NCBI GenBank assembly: GCA_910588825.1
Contig: CAJURF010000005.1
Coordinates: 1-64,000 of the forward strand
Direction of reading: 5' to 3'
From: an uncultured Lachnospiraceae bacterium
GTDB taxonomy: Bacteria > Bacillota > Clostridia > Lachnospirales > Lachnospiraceae
DNA: 64,000 nucleotides
Shown piece by piece: positions 34,538 through 43,149 of the stretch. The notes beneath the pieces were generated by a model. That model worked only from the letters and a program-made list of their open reading frames with translations. It searched no databases and was not told the DNA's origin. Numbering within the stretch: position 1 is the stretch's first letter; each line of letters starts with the position of its first letter. A program made the translations under genes and the position numbers.

Positions 34538-34888
34538 ATGAATCAACAAGATAGTACTCCTATGACTGGCCTGGATCAAATGGTCAGCGACGACCAGCTG
34601 CAGATATTAAAGGCAATCATCCCCTATGTTTCCCCCCATGGCCAGCGTTTTCTCTCTATCTATTCCAAGGTGAGGGAACTTCACAACACCATGAACCTGA
34701 TGCCAAACCAAGGGGAAGAGATGCGCATATGCGGGTCAGACTCTGCCTCCTCCATGCAGCCTCTGGATATTCTGAATGAGATCCGCCCCTTCTGCAGCAA
34801 ATCCGCCCAGCAGAATATCGACCAGGTAATACAGATATTTGCTATGCTGCAGATGGCAGAACTTTTCCAAGACCCAGATCATTTATGA
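34538..34888 (+). CDS. Conserved-looking small helical protein, unknown function
   Basis: 116 residues from the ATG at 34538 (AAAAGGA upstream). Soluble, helical, with 'DQMVSDDQLQILKAIIPYVS' and 'SAQQNIDQVIQIFAMLQMAE'. The gene after it codes a protein with a similar start ('RLAGLDKEKLQMLQGLADQG') and Met/Gln-rich style, so the two may be distant paralogues or partners. Seventeen bases separate them; one operon. Confidence 0.65.
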   Translation: MNQQDSTPMTGLDQMVSDDQLQILKAIIPYVSPHGQRFLSIYSKVRELHNTMNLMPNQGEEMRICGSDSASSMQPLDILNEIRPFCSKSAQQNIDQVIQIFAMLQMAELFQDPDHL

Positions 34889-34905
34889 AAGGCAGGTGAT
34901 TTAAT

Positions 34906-35202
34906 ATGAATGAAAATCAAAATCAGCAAAACGGACAATGGATGAACAACCCACGGCTGGCAGGCCTGGATAAAGAGAAACTGCAGATGCTGCAGGGACT
35001 GGCTGACCAGGGCATGAACAAAAGCCAATCTGATATGCTGCCCTTTTTAATGGCAGCCGCCACACAGGGAAAAGAAAATGGCATTCATTTCTCTTCCGAT
35101 GAAATCAATGCCATTATTGAAGTTATGAAAATGGGAAAATCTCCAAAAGAGGCCGCCCGTATGGATAAAATTGTATCTCTGATGAAATTGATGAAACGCT
35201 GA
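34906..35202 (+). CDS. Conserved-looking small helical protein, unknown function
   Basis: 98 residues; RBS AAGGCAGGTG before ATG. Asn/Gln-rich start, then amphipathic helices ('PFLMAAATQGKENGIHFSSD', 'EINAIIEVMKMGKSPKEAAR'). It pairs with the upstream gene of similar character. No membrane segment or known domain. Stop lies 8 bp from the convergent cinA stop. Confidence 0.65.
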   Translation: MNENQNQQNGQWMNNPRLAGLDKEKLQMLQGLADQGMNKSQSDMLPFLMAAATQGKENGIHFSSDEINAIIEVMKMGKSPKEAARMDKIVSLMKLMKR

Positions 35203-35209
35203 CCATATC

Positions 35210-36475
35210 CTATTTCTTTTTAAAATTCTGCAATATGGTATCTCTCAGGAAGATCAGTGCGTTTACTGTGGTATACTCCCGGATTTTCTCTCTGTTCCCT
35301 GTAAAATGAAACTCTTTCACATATACATCGCCTTTATAACAGCAGCCCATGAAGACGGTTCCCACGGGTTTTTCCTTACTGCCGCCATCCGGTCCTGCAA
35401 TGCCGGTAATGGATATACAGACATCTGCTCCCGAGGCGAAGCAGCCTCCCTTCGCCATTTCCTTGGCCGTCTTGCTGCTGACGGCCCCCTCTTTGGCCAA
35501 AGTTCCTTTTTTTACCAGCAGACGTTTTCTTTTTGCCCGGTCACTGTAAGTCACAAATCCTTCTTTCAACACCTTAGATGCCCCCGGCACATTTACAATA
35601 CGCGCTGCCAGCATACCGCCGGTACAGGATTCTGCCGCAGCCAGCGTCAGATTCTGGCTGGCAAGCAGCTCTACAACTGCGTCCTCCAGCGTCTTCTCCT
35701 CTTCTGCCGCATAGATATTTTTTCCAAACCTGGCTTTTAACTCCCGGACAATCGGTTTGCACATTTTTTTGGCTTCTTTTTCATCTTTTGCCCTGGCTGT
35801 CACACGAAGATGGACTTCCCCGGTTTTTGCATAGGGTGCGATGGTGGGATTCTTCTGCTTTTTGATCAAGTCTTTGATATCATCTTCCACCTGACTCTCC
35901 CCAATCCCGCAGATTTTCACCATCTGGGAATAAATAATTTCTGGCTGCATTTTGTGCAGATAAGGGTAGACAGATTCCTGGAACATGGGCTTCATCTCTC
36001 CTGGAGGACCAGGCAGCAAAATGACAATCCCCCCGCTGTGTTCCATAATTAGTCCAGGCGCCGTTCCATTGTGATTGTCAAGTACTTTTGCCCCTTTTGG
36101 AACCAGAGCCTGTTTCCAGTTATTCTCTGTAATTTTCTTGTTCTTGTTATTTTTCACATAACTTTTGAAAAAGGACTCAATCCGCTTTTTGGTGTGGGCA
36201 TCTTCTACCAGTTTATATCCAAGCACAGACGCCGCTGTCTCCTTTGTAAGGTCATCTTCTGTGGGTCCGAGTCCTCCCGTTACAATTACCACTTTAGACC
36301 GGCTGCATGCCTGCTTTAATATTTCCCTCAAACGTCCCTCATTATCTCCTACTACTGTATGATAATACAAAGAGATCCCCAGACGGGCGCACATTTCTGA
36401 AAGAAATACCGCATTGGTATTTGTAATATTCCCCAATAAAATTTCTGTGCCTACAGATATTAATTCTCCGTCCAT
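35210..36475 (-). CDS. cinA: CinA-family competence/damage-inducible protein
   Basis: 421 residues, full two-domain form. N-terminal MoCF-like domain ('ISVGTEILLGNITNTNAVFL', 'VIVTGGLGPTEDDLTKETAA', 'ILLPGPPGEMKPMF') and C-terminal nicotinamide-nucleotide deamidase domain ('LAAAESCTGGMLAARIVNVPG', 'ISITGIAGPDGGSKEKPVGT'). Either ADP-ribose/NMN metabolism or a competence role is known in the family. Downstream of pgsA as in Bacillus, but recA does not follow. Confidence 0.93.
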   Translation of the reverse strand: MDGELISVGTEILLGNITNTNAVFLSEMCARLGISLYYHTVVGDNEGRLREILKQACSRSKVVIVTGGLGPTEDDLTKETAASVLGYKLVEDAHTKKRIESFFKSYVKNNKNKKITENNWKQALVPKGAKVLDNHNGTAPGLIMEHSGGIVILLPGPPGEMKPMFQESVYPYLHKMQPEIIYSQMVKICGIGESQVEDDIKDLIKKQKNPTIAPYAKTGEVHLRVTARAKDEKEAKKMCKPIVRELKARFGKNIYAAEEEKTLEDAVVELLASQNLTLAAAESCTGGMLAARIVNVPGASKVLKEGFVTYSDRAKRKRLLVKKGTLAKEGAVSSKTAKEMAKGGCFASGADVCISITGIAGPDGGSKEKPVGTVFMGCCYKGDVYVKEFHFTGNREKIREYTTVNALIFLRDTILQNFKKK

Positions 36476-36509
36476 ACCTGCTCCTTTCTTCTGATACGCA
36501 AAACACGTA

Positions 36510-37049
36510 CTAATCCTGCAGAGACAATACTTGTTTATTTTTATATAAATAATCTGCCAGAGAGATCACTGTCAGCGCAACAGACAATCCAATCAAAATC
36601 TGCTCTGCCATCACCATACCGGCGCCTAAATCCGCAATCAGCACAATGATCATCACCATCTGACAGATAGTCTTTATTTTTCCCCAATAGCTGGCTGCTA
36701 TCACAATACCGTTGTCAGAGGCCACCAGACGAAACCCGCTGATGATAAATTCCCGGGCAATGATAATCAGAACCGCCCACACAGGCAGACGCTCCTGTGC
36801 CATCAGACAGATCAGGGCAGAGCATACCAGCAGTTTGTCCGCCAAAGGGTCCATAAATTTTCCAAAATTAGTTACTAAATCGTATTTTCTGGCAATGTAC
36901 CCATCCAGGGCATCTGTGGCACTGGCAATACAGAAAATCCCCAGACAGATCCATTTCTTCCACTCTCCTCCCCAATTTCCCAGCATGAGAATTACAAAGG
37001 GGAAAACCAGAATAAAACGTAAAAGCGTCAGTTTATTTGGTGTGTTCAT
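36510..37049 (-). CDS. pgsA: CDP-diacylglycerol-glycerol-3-phosphate 3-phosphatidyltransferase
   Basis: 179 residues, about five membrane helices. The CDP-alcohol phosphotransferase signature DG-x2-AR-x8-G-x3-D-x3-D is complete in 'LDGYIARKYDLVTNFGKF' followed by 'MDPLADK'. It makes phosphatidylglycerol phosphate. It overlaps the rimO stop by 4 bp. Confidence 0.94.
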   Translation of the reverse strand: MNTPNKLTLLRFILVFPFVILMLGNWGGEWKKWICLGIFCIASATDALDGYIARKYDLVTNFGKFMDPLADKLLVCSALICLMAQERLPVWAVLIIIAREFIISGFRLVASDNGIVIAASYWGKIKTICQMVMIIVLIADLGAGMVMAEQILIGLSVALTVISLADYLYKNKQVLSLQD

Positions 37050-38374
37050 TGTACCAACTCTCCTATCAGATCATATTCCAAAGCCCCAGTCACCCGAGCC
37101 TGGACAAAATCACCGGACATCAGCTGCTCACCGGTGTTGATAAAAAGATAACCGTCCACATCCGGTGCATCTGCATAAGTCCTGGCCACATAGGCACCTT
37201 CCCTGGGAATGGCTCCTTCTACCATACATAAAAGTGTTTCGCCCACTCTTCCCTGGCCTTTTTTCAAAGAAATCTCCTGCTGTATTTCCATCAGCTCCGC
37301 TTTCCTAGCCTCTTTCACATCCTCCGGAACCTGATTCTCCATGGCGGCTGCTGGTGTACCCTCTTCAGGCGAATAAGTGAAAACTCCCAGCCGCTCAAAC
37401 TCCATTGACTGGACAAATTCCAGAAGCTGTTCATGGTCCTCCTGGGTTTCTCCCGGAAAACCAGTAATCAGCGTTGTCCTCAGAACCACGTCCGGAATGG
37501 CACGACGCAGATTTCTTATCAGTTCCTCCAATTCTGACCGGGAAGTCTTTCTTCCCATGCGTTTCAGAATGGAATCGCTGGCATGTTGAATGGGGATGTC
37601 AAGGTAATGACATATTTTCGGTTCTCTGCCAATGGTATCAATCAGCTGAGGGTACAGTTCTTCGGGATAACAGTACAGGATTCGTATCCATTCCAATCCG
37701 GAAATTCTGCACAGCTGGGCGAGCAGCCGGTGCAGGGACTTTTCCCCGTACAGGTCCTGCCCGTATATCGTTGTCTCCTGTGCCACAAGAATCAGTTCCC
37801 TCACACCTTCTGCCGCTAATTCTTGTGCCTGTTCCAGAAGACGTTCCATAGGGATGCTGCGATATTTTCCCCGCAGGCTGGGTATGATGCAGTATGTGCA
37901 GTGCTTGCTGCACCCTTCCGCGATTTTCAAGCAGGCGTAATGCCCCCCTGTGGTCAAGATACGCTTTGCCGAAATCCTGGGAAGATAGTCAATGTCTTCG
38001 TATTTTTCATAATGGTTCCCCGAAAGAGCCGCCTCCAGCCCCTCCAGCAGTCCTTCCAATGCCGTAGTTCCCAGCACCACGTCCACCTCTGGAATCTCTT
38101 TGGCAATCTCCTCCTGATAACGCTGGGCCAGACATCCAGTGACCAGAAGAGCTTTACAGGAACCTGCTTTCCGGTACTCCGCCATCTCCAGTATAGTCTG
38201 AATACTCTCTTCCTTGGCATCCCCGATAAAGCAGCAGGTATTAATCACGATTACATCTGCACATGTTTCATCATCAGTGATCTGATAGCCGTGAGCCGCC
38301 AAAAGCCCCAGCATTTCTTCTGAATCCGCCAGATTTTTATCACACCCAAGGGATATGAATAAAACTCTCTTCAT
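37046..38374 (-). CDS. rimO: Ribosomal protein S12 methylthiotransferase
   Basis: 442 residues. N-terminal UPF0004 domain with three cluster Cys ('SLGCDKNLADSEEMLGLL', 'VINTCCFIGDAKEES', 'TGCLAQRY'), radical-SAM motif CSKHCTYC in 'AEGCSKHCTYCIIPSLRGKY', and C-terminal TRAM domain. It methylthiolates Asp88 (E. coli numbering) of S12. The 'SRPMERLLEQA'-type segment ('RSIPMERLLEQAQEL') favours RimO over MiaB. Confidence 0.93.
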   Translation of the reverse strand: MKRVLFISLGCDKNLADSEEMLGLLAAHGYQITDDETCADVIVINTCCFIGDAKEESIQTILEMAEYRKAGSCKALLVTGCLAQRYQEEIAKEIPEVDVVLGTTALEGLLEGLEAALSGNHYEKYEDIDYLPRISAKRILTTGGHYACLKIAEGCSKHCTYCIIPSLRGKYRSIPMERLLEQAQELAAEGVRELILVAQETTIYGQDLYGEKSLHRLLAQLCRISGLEWIRILYCYPEELYPQLIDTIGREPKICHYLDIPIQHASDSILKRMGRKTSRSELEELIRNLRRAIPDVVLRTTLITGFPGETQEDHEQLLEFVQSMEFERLGVFTYSPEEGTPAAAMENQVPEDVKEARKAELMEIQQEISLKKGQGRVGETLLCMVEGAIPREGAYVARTYADAPDVDGYLFINTGEQLMSGDFVQARVTGALEYDLIGELVQ

Positions 38375-38425
38375 TAAATTCCTCCTCTATCATTCCATAT
38401 ACTCTCGGAATCTGTATATACTCGA

Positions 38426-38468
38426 AAAGGCTGACATACAGGAACCATTTTCCTGTACAGCAGCCTAT
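38426..38468 (-). terminator. Hairpin terminator between rpoZ and rimO
   Basis: AGGCTG-ACA-TACAGGAA-CCAT-TTCCTGTA-CAG-CAGCCT: two stems of 8 and 6 bp with a symmetric 3x3 internal loop. On the minus strand it is followed by TTTTC. It lies 50 bp after the rpoZ stop and about 55 bp before the rimO start, so rimO-pgsA-cinA may form a separate unit or be attenuated. Confidence 0.65.
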
Positions 38469-38518
38469 CCAATATACCAGTTCAAAAATACACGGACACT
38501 AAATGCTTCCTATCTGTG

Positions 38519-38914
38519 TCAGTGCATGGCGGATATTTCTTCTGTCTCATATTCTTCTGCAATGTCAGCATCCTCGGTATCCTCCACCCCGCTGTTTTCT
38601 ATCTCAGCGTTCTCTTGGACCATTTCTTCCATATCCTCTTGTAATGCTTCCATCTCTGTCAGCCCGCCTTCGTCTTTTCTGCCGTCTTCCGGCATGATCT
38701 TTACCTCGCCCCGGTATAATTCTTCAATGGCAACCGACAACGGCTTCTTTCCATTGGCGCGGGGGACTAAAGGAGTATCTCCTCCGATAATCTGTCTGGC
38801 ACGCTTGCTGGTAGCCAGTACAATAGAATACCGGCTGTTGACCACAGGCGGCTCGTCGATCTCTGTCTCCTTGTTCACTTCCTGCATCAGTTCTGAATAC
38901 GATGGGTGAATCAT
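38519..38914 (-). CDS. rpoZ: RNA polymerase omega subunit, extended acidic tail
   Basis: 131 residues; the omega core is the first 70 ('INSRYSIVLATSKRARQI'-like 'VNSRYSIVLATSKRARQI', 'KPLSVAIEELYRGEVKI'). The remaining 60 residues are an acidic, Glu-rich tail beyond the usual 70-90-residue length. Omega helps RNA polymerase assembly. It follows gmk by 4 bp, the normal order. Confidence 0.9.
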   Translation of the reverse strand: MIHPSYSELMQEVNKETEIDEPPVVNSRYSIVLATSKRARQIIGGDTPLVPRANGKKPLSVAIEELYRGEVKIMPEDGRKDEGGLTEMEALQEDMEEMVQENAEIENSGVEDTEDADIAEEYETEEISAMH

Positions 38915-38918
38915 ACTC

Positions 38919-39554
38919 TTATTCTCCTTTCACAAATGCCTTCAATTCCTGGACAATATTCGCCGCAAATGTCTGCTGGCGGGATATCCGGTAATGCTCA
39001 CTCTGGATAATTCCATGCATAAGGTCCACGCATTCTTCCAGTTTCTCATTGACCAACAGGTAATCATACCCGGAAATGCCCTCTGCCTCCTCACAGGCCC
39101 TCTCCAGCCGGTTTCTTATCAGTTCCGGTGATTCTGTCCCGCGCCCTTCCAGTCTATTTTTCAGCACCTGGGCACTGGGCGCCGTCACGAACAAAAGCAG
39201 GGTATCCGGCATTTTCTTTTTGACTTCCAGCGCCCCCTGGATCTCAATTTCCAATACCACGTCTTTTCCGCCATTCAGCTGATTTTCCACATATTCTTTG
39301 GGCGTGCCGTAGTAATTGTCCACGTACCTGGCATATTCAATCAGCTGTTCCTGTGCTATCAGTTCTTTAAATTCTTCCCGGGTGCGGAAAAAGTATTCCC
39401 GCCCTTCTCTTTCTCCCTCTCTGGGAGACCGGGTAGTCACAGAAACAGACAGCGCATAATCGTCATATTTTTCCATCAGACGTTTCATCAGTGTTCCCTT
39501 GCCTGCGCCTGAAAATCCGGATACTACTACAAGAATCCCTCTATTCATGCTCAT
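38919..39554 (-). CDS. gmk: Guanylate kinase
   Basis: 211 residues. P-loop 'VSGFSGAGKGTLMKRL', GMP-binding 'SVTTRSPREGEREGREYFF' and 'DVVLEIEIQGALEVKK'. Makes GDP from GMP. It overlaps remA by 14 bp. Confidence 0.96.
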   Translation of the reverse strand: MSMNRGILVVVSGFSGAGKGTLMKRLMEKYDDYALSVSVTTRSPREGEREGREYFFRTREEFKELIAQEQLIEYARYVDNYYGTPKEYVENQLNGGKDVVLEIEIQGALEVKKKMPDTLLLFVTAPSAQVLKNRLEGRGTESPELIRNRLERACEEAEGISGYDYLLVNEKLEECVDLMHGIIQSEHYRISRQQTFAANIVQELKAFVKGE

Positions 39555-39810
39555 CTCCTCTGCCCTTTACTTCATATTCAGAAAAACGCCTGGTAATCGT
39601 CTCTGGCTGCAGGGCGGACAATATGATCTTTTCTCCCTCAGTGATAATCACCGCCTTCGTCTTCCTGCCCTGGGTGGCATCCACCAGGCTCCCCAAGCTT
39701 TTTGCATTTTGAATCAAACGTTTTACCGGCGCCGCATCCGGGCAGACCACTGCCACCACTTTATCTGTATTAACCACATTGCCAAAACCGATGTTGATTA
39801 ATCTGGCCAT
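39541..39810 (-). CDS. remA: RemA-family (DUF370) DNA-binding regulator of extracellular matrix genes
   Basis: 89 residues. 'LINIGFGNVVNTDKVVAVVC', 'DAAPVKRLIQNAKSLGSLVD' and 'ATQGRKTKAVIITEGEKIIL' are the RemA hallmarks. In Bacillus subtilis RemA activates matrix (eps, tapA) operons, so it may bear on the polysaccharide cluster at the left of the window. Its place between yicC and gmk is conserved across Firmicutes. Confidence 0.92.
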   Translation of the reverse strand: MARLINIGFGNVVNTDKVVAVVCPDAAPVKRLIQNAKSLGSLVDATQGRKTKAVIITEGEKIILSALQPETITRRFSEYEVKGRGDEHE

Positions 39811-39834
39811 CTGCGCCCCCTTACTGTACTGCTG

Positions 39835-40713
39835 TCACTCAATATTTTGAATCTGCTCCCGGATTTTTTCAATCTCTGTCTTTAATTCAATGGCTATATT
39901 AGAAATTTCCAGGTCATTGGCCTTAGATAAAATCGTATTGGACTCACGGTTCATTTCCTGGGCAAGAAAATCCAGCTTTCTTCCCACACCGCCTTCTTCC
40001 TCCAAAACCTGCGCCATATTTTGAATGTGGCTTTTTAACCGCACCGTCTCCTCATCACTGCATATTTTGTCCGCATAGAGAACCACCTCTGCGGCGATTC
40101 TGCTGTCCTCTATCTGAGTGTCCTGTGCCAGCTCCCTGACTTTCTCCTCCAGCTTCTCACGGTATGCGGACAGCAATTGGGGGGAACGTCTTTCAATTAC
40201 AGCCACCTTTTCTTCCAGAGAACTCAGTTTATGCTGAATGTCTTCTTTCAGATGAGCCCCTTCCCGTTCCCGGGATACCGTCACACCCTCCACCGCTTTC
40301 GCAAGCCCCTGTTCCAAAAGCTTCCACAGGGAATCTTCATCCCTGCCCTGTTCTTCCATAACAAATACTTCCGGCAGCCGTGCCAGAGATGACAAGGTAA
40401 TATCATTGGGAACCCCCAGCTCTCTCTCCATCCGTCTAAAATAATCCAGATACTGCTGTGCCAGCTCCTGATTATATTTCAACAGAACTTTCTGCGCAGA
40501 ATAGTCTTCATAATATATATATACATCCACCTTGCCCCTCAACAGATGTTTTTTCAGATAATTGCGTACAGCAGTATCAAAAAAACCCAGCTGTCTGGGA
40601 AGGCGCACACTTATGTCCAGATAACGGTGGTTTACCGTCTTTAACTCAATTGTAAATTTATGGCTCTCATCCTGGATCTCCATCCGTCCAAAGCCAGTCA
40701 TACTCTTAATCAT
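39835..40713 (-). CDS. yicC: YicC-family endoribonuclease-like protein
   Basis: 292 residues from the ATG at 40713 (TGGAG upstream), beginning 'MIKSMTGFGRME', the family's invariant start; an 18-residue extension is rejected. 'LKTVNHRYLDISVRLPRQ' and the C-terminal 'DFLAQEMNRESNTILSKAND' and 'ELKTEIEKIREQIQNIE' are diagnostic. Members act in RNA decay (YicC clamps and cuts RNA; the B. subtilis homologue is YloC). Heads the yicC-remA-gmk-rpoZ unit. Confidence 0.92.
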   Translation of the reverse strand: MIKSMTGFGRMEIQDESHKFTIELKTVNHRYLDISVRLPRQLGFFDTAVRNYLKKHLLRGKVDVYIYYEDYSAQKVLLKYNQELAQQYLDYFRRMERELGVPNDITLSSLARLPEVFVMEEQGRDEDSLWKLLEQGLAKAVEGVTVSREREGAHLKEDIQHKLSSLEEKVAVIERRSPQLLSAYREKLEEKVRELAQDTQIEDSRIAAEVVLYADKICSDEETVRLKSHIQNMAQVLEEEGGVGRKLDFLAQEMNRESNTILSKANDLEISNIAIELKTEIEKIREQIQNIE

Positions 40714-40785
40714 GCCTGAATTCTCCATATTACACAGATATTTGCATTCAGATGTATTATAGAGCATTCCCAGATTCTAGTCAAG

Positions 40786-41931
40786 TTACGATTTCAGCAG
40801 CTCAACCGCCATCTGTGCACATCTCTCGTCAAGACCTTTTACAAAGCTGCCTTTTTGATATTTCCTCTCTTTGGATGTACATACCACATGGGGTTTCAGC
40901 CACTTCCAGTCCCAGAACGTTTCGTCATCCAGTATGACGAAATTTTCCACTTCCGGCCTGCGGCTGAGCCAGGAGGCAATTTCAAACGGCCGCATATCGT
41001 GTCCATTGAAAAGATAGGGAGTAATTCCCGGGATTTGGATATCATACATGTCCAGCCTTTTCAGAAAAATCTCCACATTTTCGTCATCCCCATGAAATCC
41101 CTGGCGGGCATATTTGCCATAACTGTACCGCCACGAAGATGAGAGCACAACCTCTGCACCTGTTTTTTCGATAATTTTATTGAGATTGCGGATATATCCC
41201 TGATCTATCACAATCCCCTGGTCGTTCCTCTCCGGCCCGTCATCATTAAGCACTCCGTCCACATCCAGGAAAATCACTTTTTTATAATGGTCTTTGATGC
41301 GGGCAGCACTGCCGATTATCTCCGGCGATGTTTTTTGGTGATACAGTTCTTCCCACCATGGGCCAAACTCCAAAATACGTGCTGCTTTCCGCACAGCATC
41401 TTCCGTGAGAAAGCTTGCATATCCGGTGCAGACCATGTGCCCGCGGAAATACTTCTCCATATTCAGGTCATCCAGAACCACATAAGAATTCAGCCCTGGA
41501 TGTGCTTCCAGATATGCCCCGATCTCGTCCTTTTTTAGCGTATGGAAGTCATAGGGAACCATGCCTGTAATATAGGAATCCAGACCATGGATGCCAAACA
41601 GCAGTTTCAGCTGTTCCAAGGACTTAGAGCGCTTCCAGTCAGAGGATATGACTATCTCGGCGCCGCATTCTTCCAGCAGACGGCGCAGATTCTCAACCGC
41701 TTTCTTGTGCCAGTCATAATAGACCGCCGCCACATCGTATTTATCAAGTTCCAGATAACGGCTGTCGCCCATTTTCTCTGCAATATCCGCCCTCGTCTGT
41801 ATCAGGTTATGGTCGAAACGTTTCTGGCTGCTGCAGGGCTGAAGAACCCCGTCAATATCAAGAAATACCACATGCCGTTCTTTGTCCCTCAGTCCGCCGG
41901 ACATGGGCTTCGTACTGGTTGAACCTATCAT
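40786..41931 (-). CDS. Tandem HAD-domain protein (HAD_SAK_2-like)
   Basis: 381 residues made of two similar halves. The first begins 'HVVFLDIDGVLQP' with 'GAEIVISSDWKRSKSLEQL' and 'YVVLDDLNMEKYF'. The second begins 'KVIFLDVDGVLNDD' with 'GAEVVLSSSWRYSYGKYARQ' and 'FVILDDETFWDW'. Each has the HAD nucleophile DxDG, the Ser of motif II and a DD in motif IV, so both could be active phosphatases. Single-domain relatives are annotated as Swiss Army Knife RNA-repair-like HADs. Internal duplication is clear; substrate unknown. Confidence 0.8.
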   Translation of the reverse strand: MIGSTSTKPMSGGLRDKERHVVFLDIDGVLQPCSSQKRFDHNLIQTRADIAEKMGDSRYLELDKYDVAAVYYDWHKKAVENLRRLLEECGAEIVISSDWKRSKSLEQLKLLFGIHGLDSYITGMVPYDFHTLKKDEIGAYLEAHPGLNSYVVLDDLNMEKYFRGHMVCTGYASFLTEDAVRKAARILEFGPWWEELYHQKTSPEIIGSAARIKDHYKKVIFLDVDGVLNDDGPERNDQGIVIDQGYIRNLNKIIEKTGAEVVLSSSWRYSYGKYARQGFHGDDENVEIFLKRLDMYDIQIPGITPYLFNGHDMRPFEIASWLSRRPEVENFVILDDETFWDWKWLKPHVVCTSKERKYQKGSFVKGLDERCAQMAVELLKS

Positions 41932-42045
41932 ATGTCATACACCCCCTATTTAAAAATCTGCCAGCCAGGCCAGCGGTAAATCATTCCATTTACATCAATT
42001 TATTACCATACTACCATAAACCATCTGTTCTTTCAATCTTCCATT

Positions 42046-42074
42046 TTGCATTGTATTTTTTTCTCTAATATGCT
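42046..42074 (+). promoter_or_regulatory. Possible promoter of the LysR-family gene
   Basis: TTGCAT (42046-42051), 17-bp spacer, TATGCT (42069-42074), about 67 bp before the TTG start codon. Reasonable but not perfect match. Confidence 0.35.
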
Positions 42075-42141
42075 ATATTTCATTTATAAACGATTTTTGA
42101 CCGTGTAAAATACTGCTACAGCAGAAAGGCAGGGAGGAAAA

Positions 42142-43065
42142 TTGCTGAATATTACACATTTAAGATATGCACTGGAAGTTGCAAAAACTCTGTCTATCAC
42201 AAAAGCCGCTGAAAACCTGTACATGGGCCAGCCGAATCTGAGCCGTTCCATCCGTGAGCTGGAAGAAAAACTGGGAATTGAAATCTTTAAACGTACTTCA
42301 AAGGGAATCTCTGTGACAGAGCAGGGGGAGGAATTCCTCATGTACGCCAAAACCATAATGGAACAGATTTCCCTGGTGGAGTCTATTTATCAAAAAGATA
42401 AACATGCAGACATGCAGTTCTCCATATCAGTGCCCCGTGCCAGCTACATCTCCTGTGCATTTGAGGATTTTATGGCCCGACATGTTTTCTCACAGAATAT
42501 GGAAATCATTTACAAGGAGACGGACTCCCGTCAGACCATTGACAACATTCTGCACAATAACTTCCAGCTGGGAATCATCCGCTACCAGTCCATTTATGAC
42601 CAGTATTTCAAAGATTTAATGATCGAAAAAGGATTGTTTTTTGAGATGGTCTGTGAATTTCATCCACTGGCGCTGATTTCAAAAGAAAACCCTCTCGCCC
42701 TGAAGGAAACAGTCTGCCTCCAGGACTTAAATCCCCTGGTACAAATCACCCACGGAGATTTCTTTGTACCGCTGGTTCCGGAAAATGAAGTGAAAAAAAC
42801 TGAATTAAAGGAGCATATTAACAAACAGATTATTCTCTATGAGCGGGGCAGCCAGTTCGGGCTTCTCGAGAAAATGCCCCATGCTTTTAAGTGGGTATCT
42901 AAGATTCCCTCTCAGATTTTGAATAAATACAGTCTGGTTCAAAAAGTATGCCATGATGTACAGCGTACTTATAAAGACGTGCTTGTGTACAAAAAAGACT
43001 ACAGCTTTTCTCAGATGGATCTGGCTTTCATCGATGAACTGATGAAATATAAACGCATGTTATAA
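42142..43065 (+). CDS. LysR-family transcription regulator
   Basis: 307 residues from a TTG start with GGGAGGAAAA directly before it. The winged helix 'LRYALEVAKTLSITKAAENL' and 'QPNLSRSIRELEEKLGIEIF' is standard. The effector domain ('FSISVPRASYISCAFEDFM') follows, with an unusually long C-terminal tail. It ends 84 bp before the kinase/[2Fe-2S] gene on the same strand, so it may be co-transcribed with, and regulate, the sensory hydrogenase operon. Effector unknown. Confidence 0.85.
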   Translation: MLNITHLRYALEVAKTLSITKAAENLYMGQPNLSRSIRELEEKLGIEIFKRTSKGISVTEQGEEFLMYAKTIMEQISLVESIYQKDKHADMQFSISVPRASYISCAFEDFMARHVFSQNMEIIYKETDSRQTIDNILHNNFQLGIIRYQSIYDQYFKDLMIEKGLFFEMVCEFHPLALISKENPLALKETVCLQDLNPLVQITHGDFFVPLVPENEVKKTELKEHINKQIILYERGSQFGLLEKMPHAFKWVSKIPSQILNKYSLVQKVCHDVQRTYKDVLVYKKDYSFSQMDLAFIDELMKYKRML

Positions 43066-43149
43066 ATATTGCAGATTTCAGGGAATATCAACAATTACAT
43101 ATTGGTATGCCCTTTTTGCATTTCATTTTATATAGGGAGGGTCTTTATA

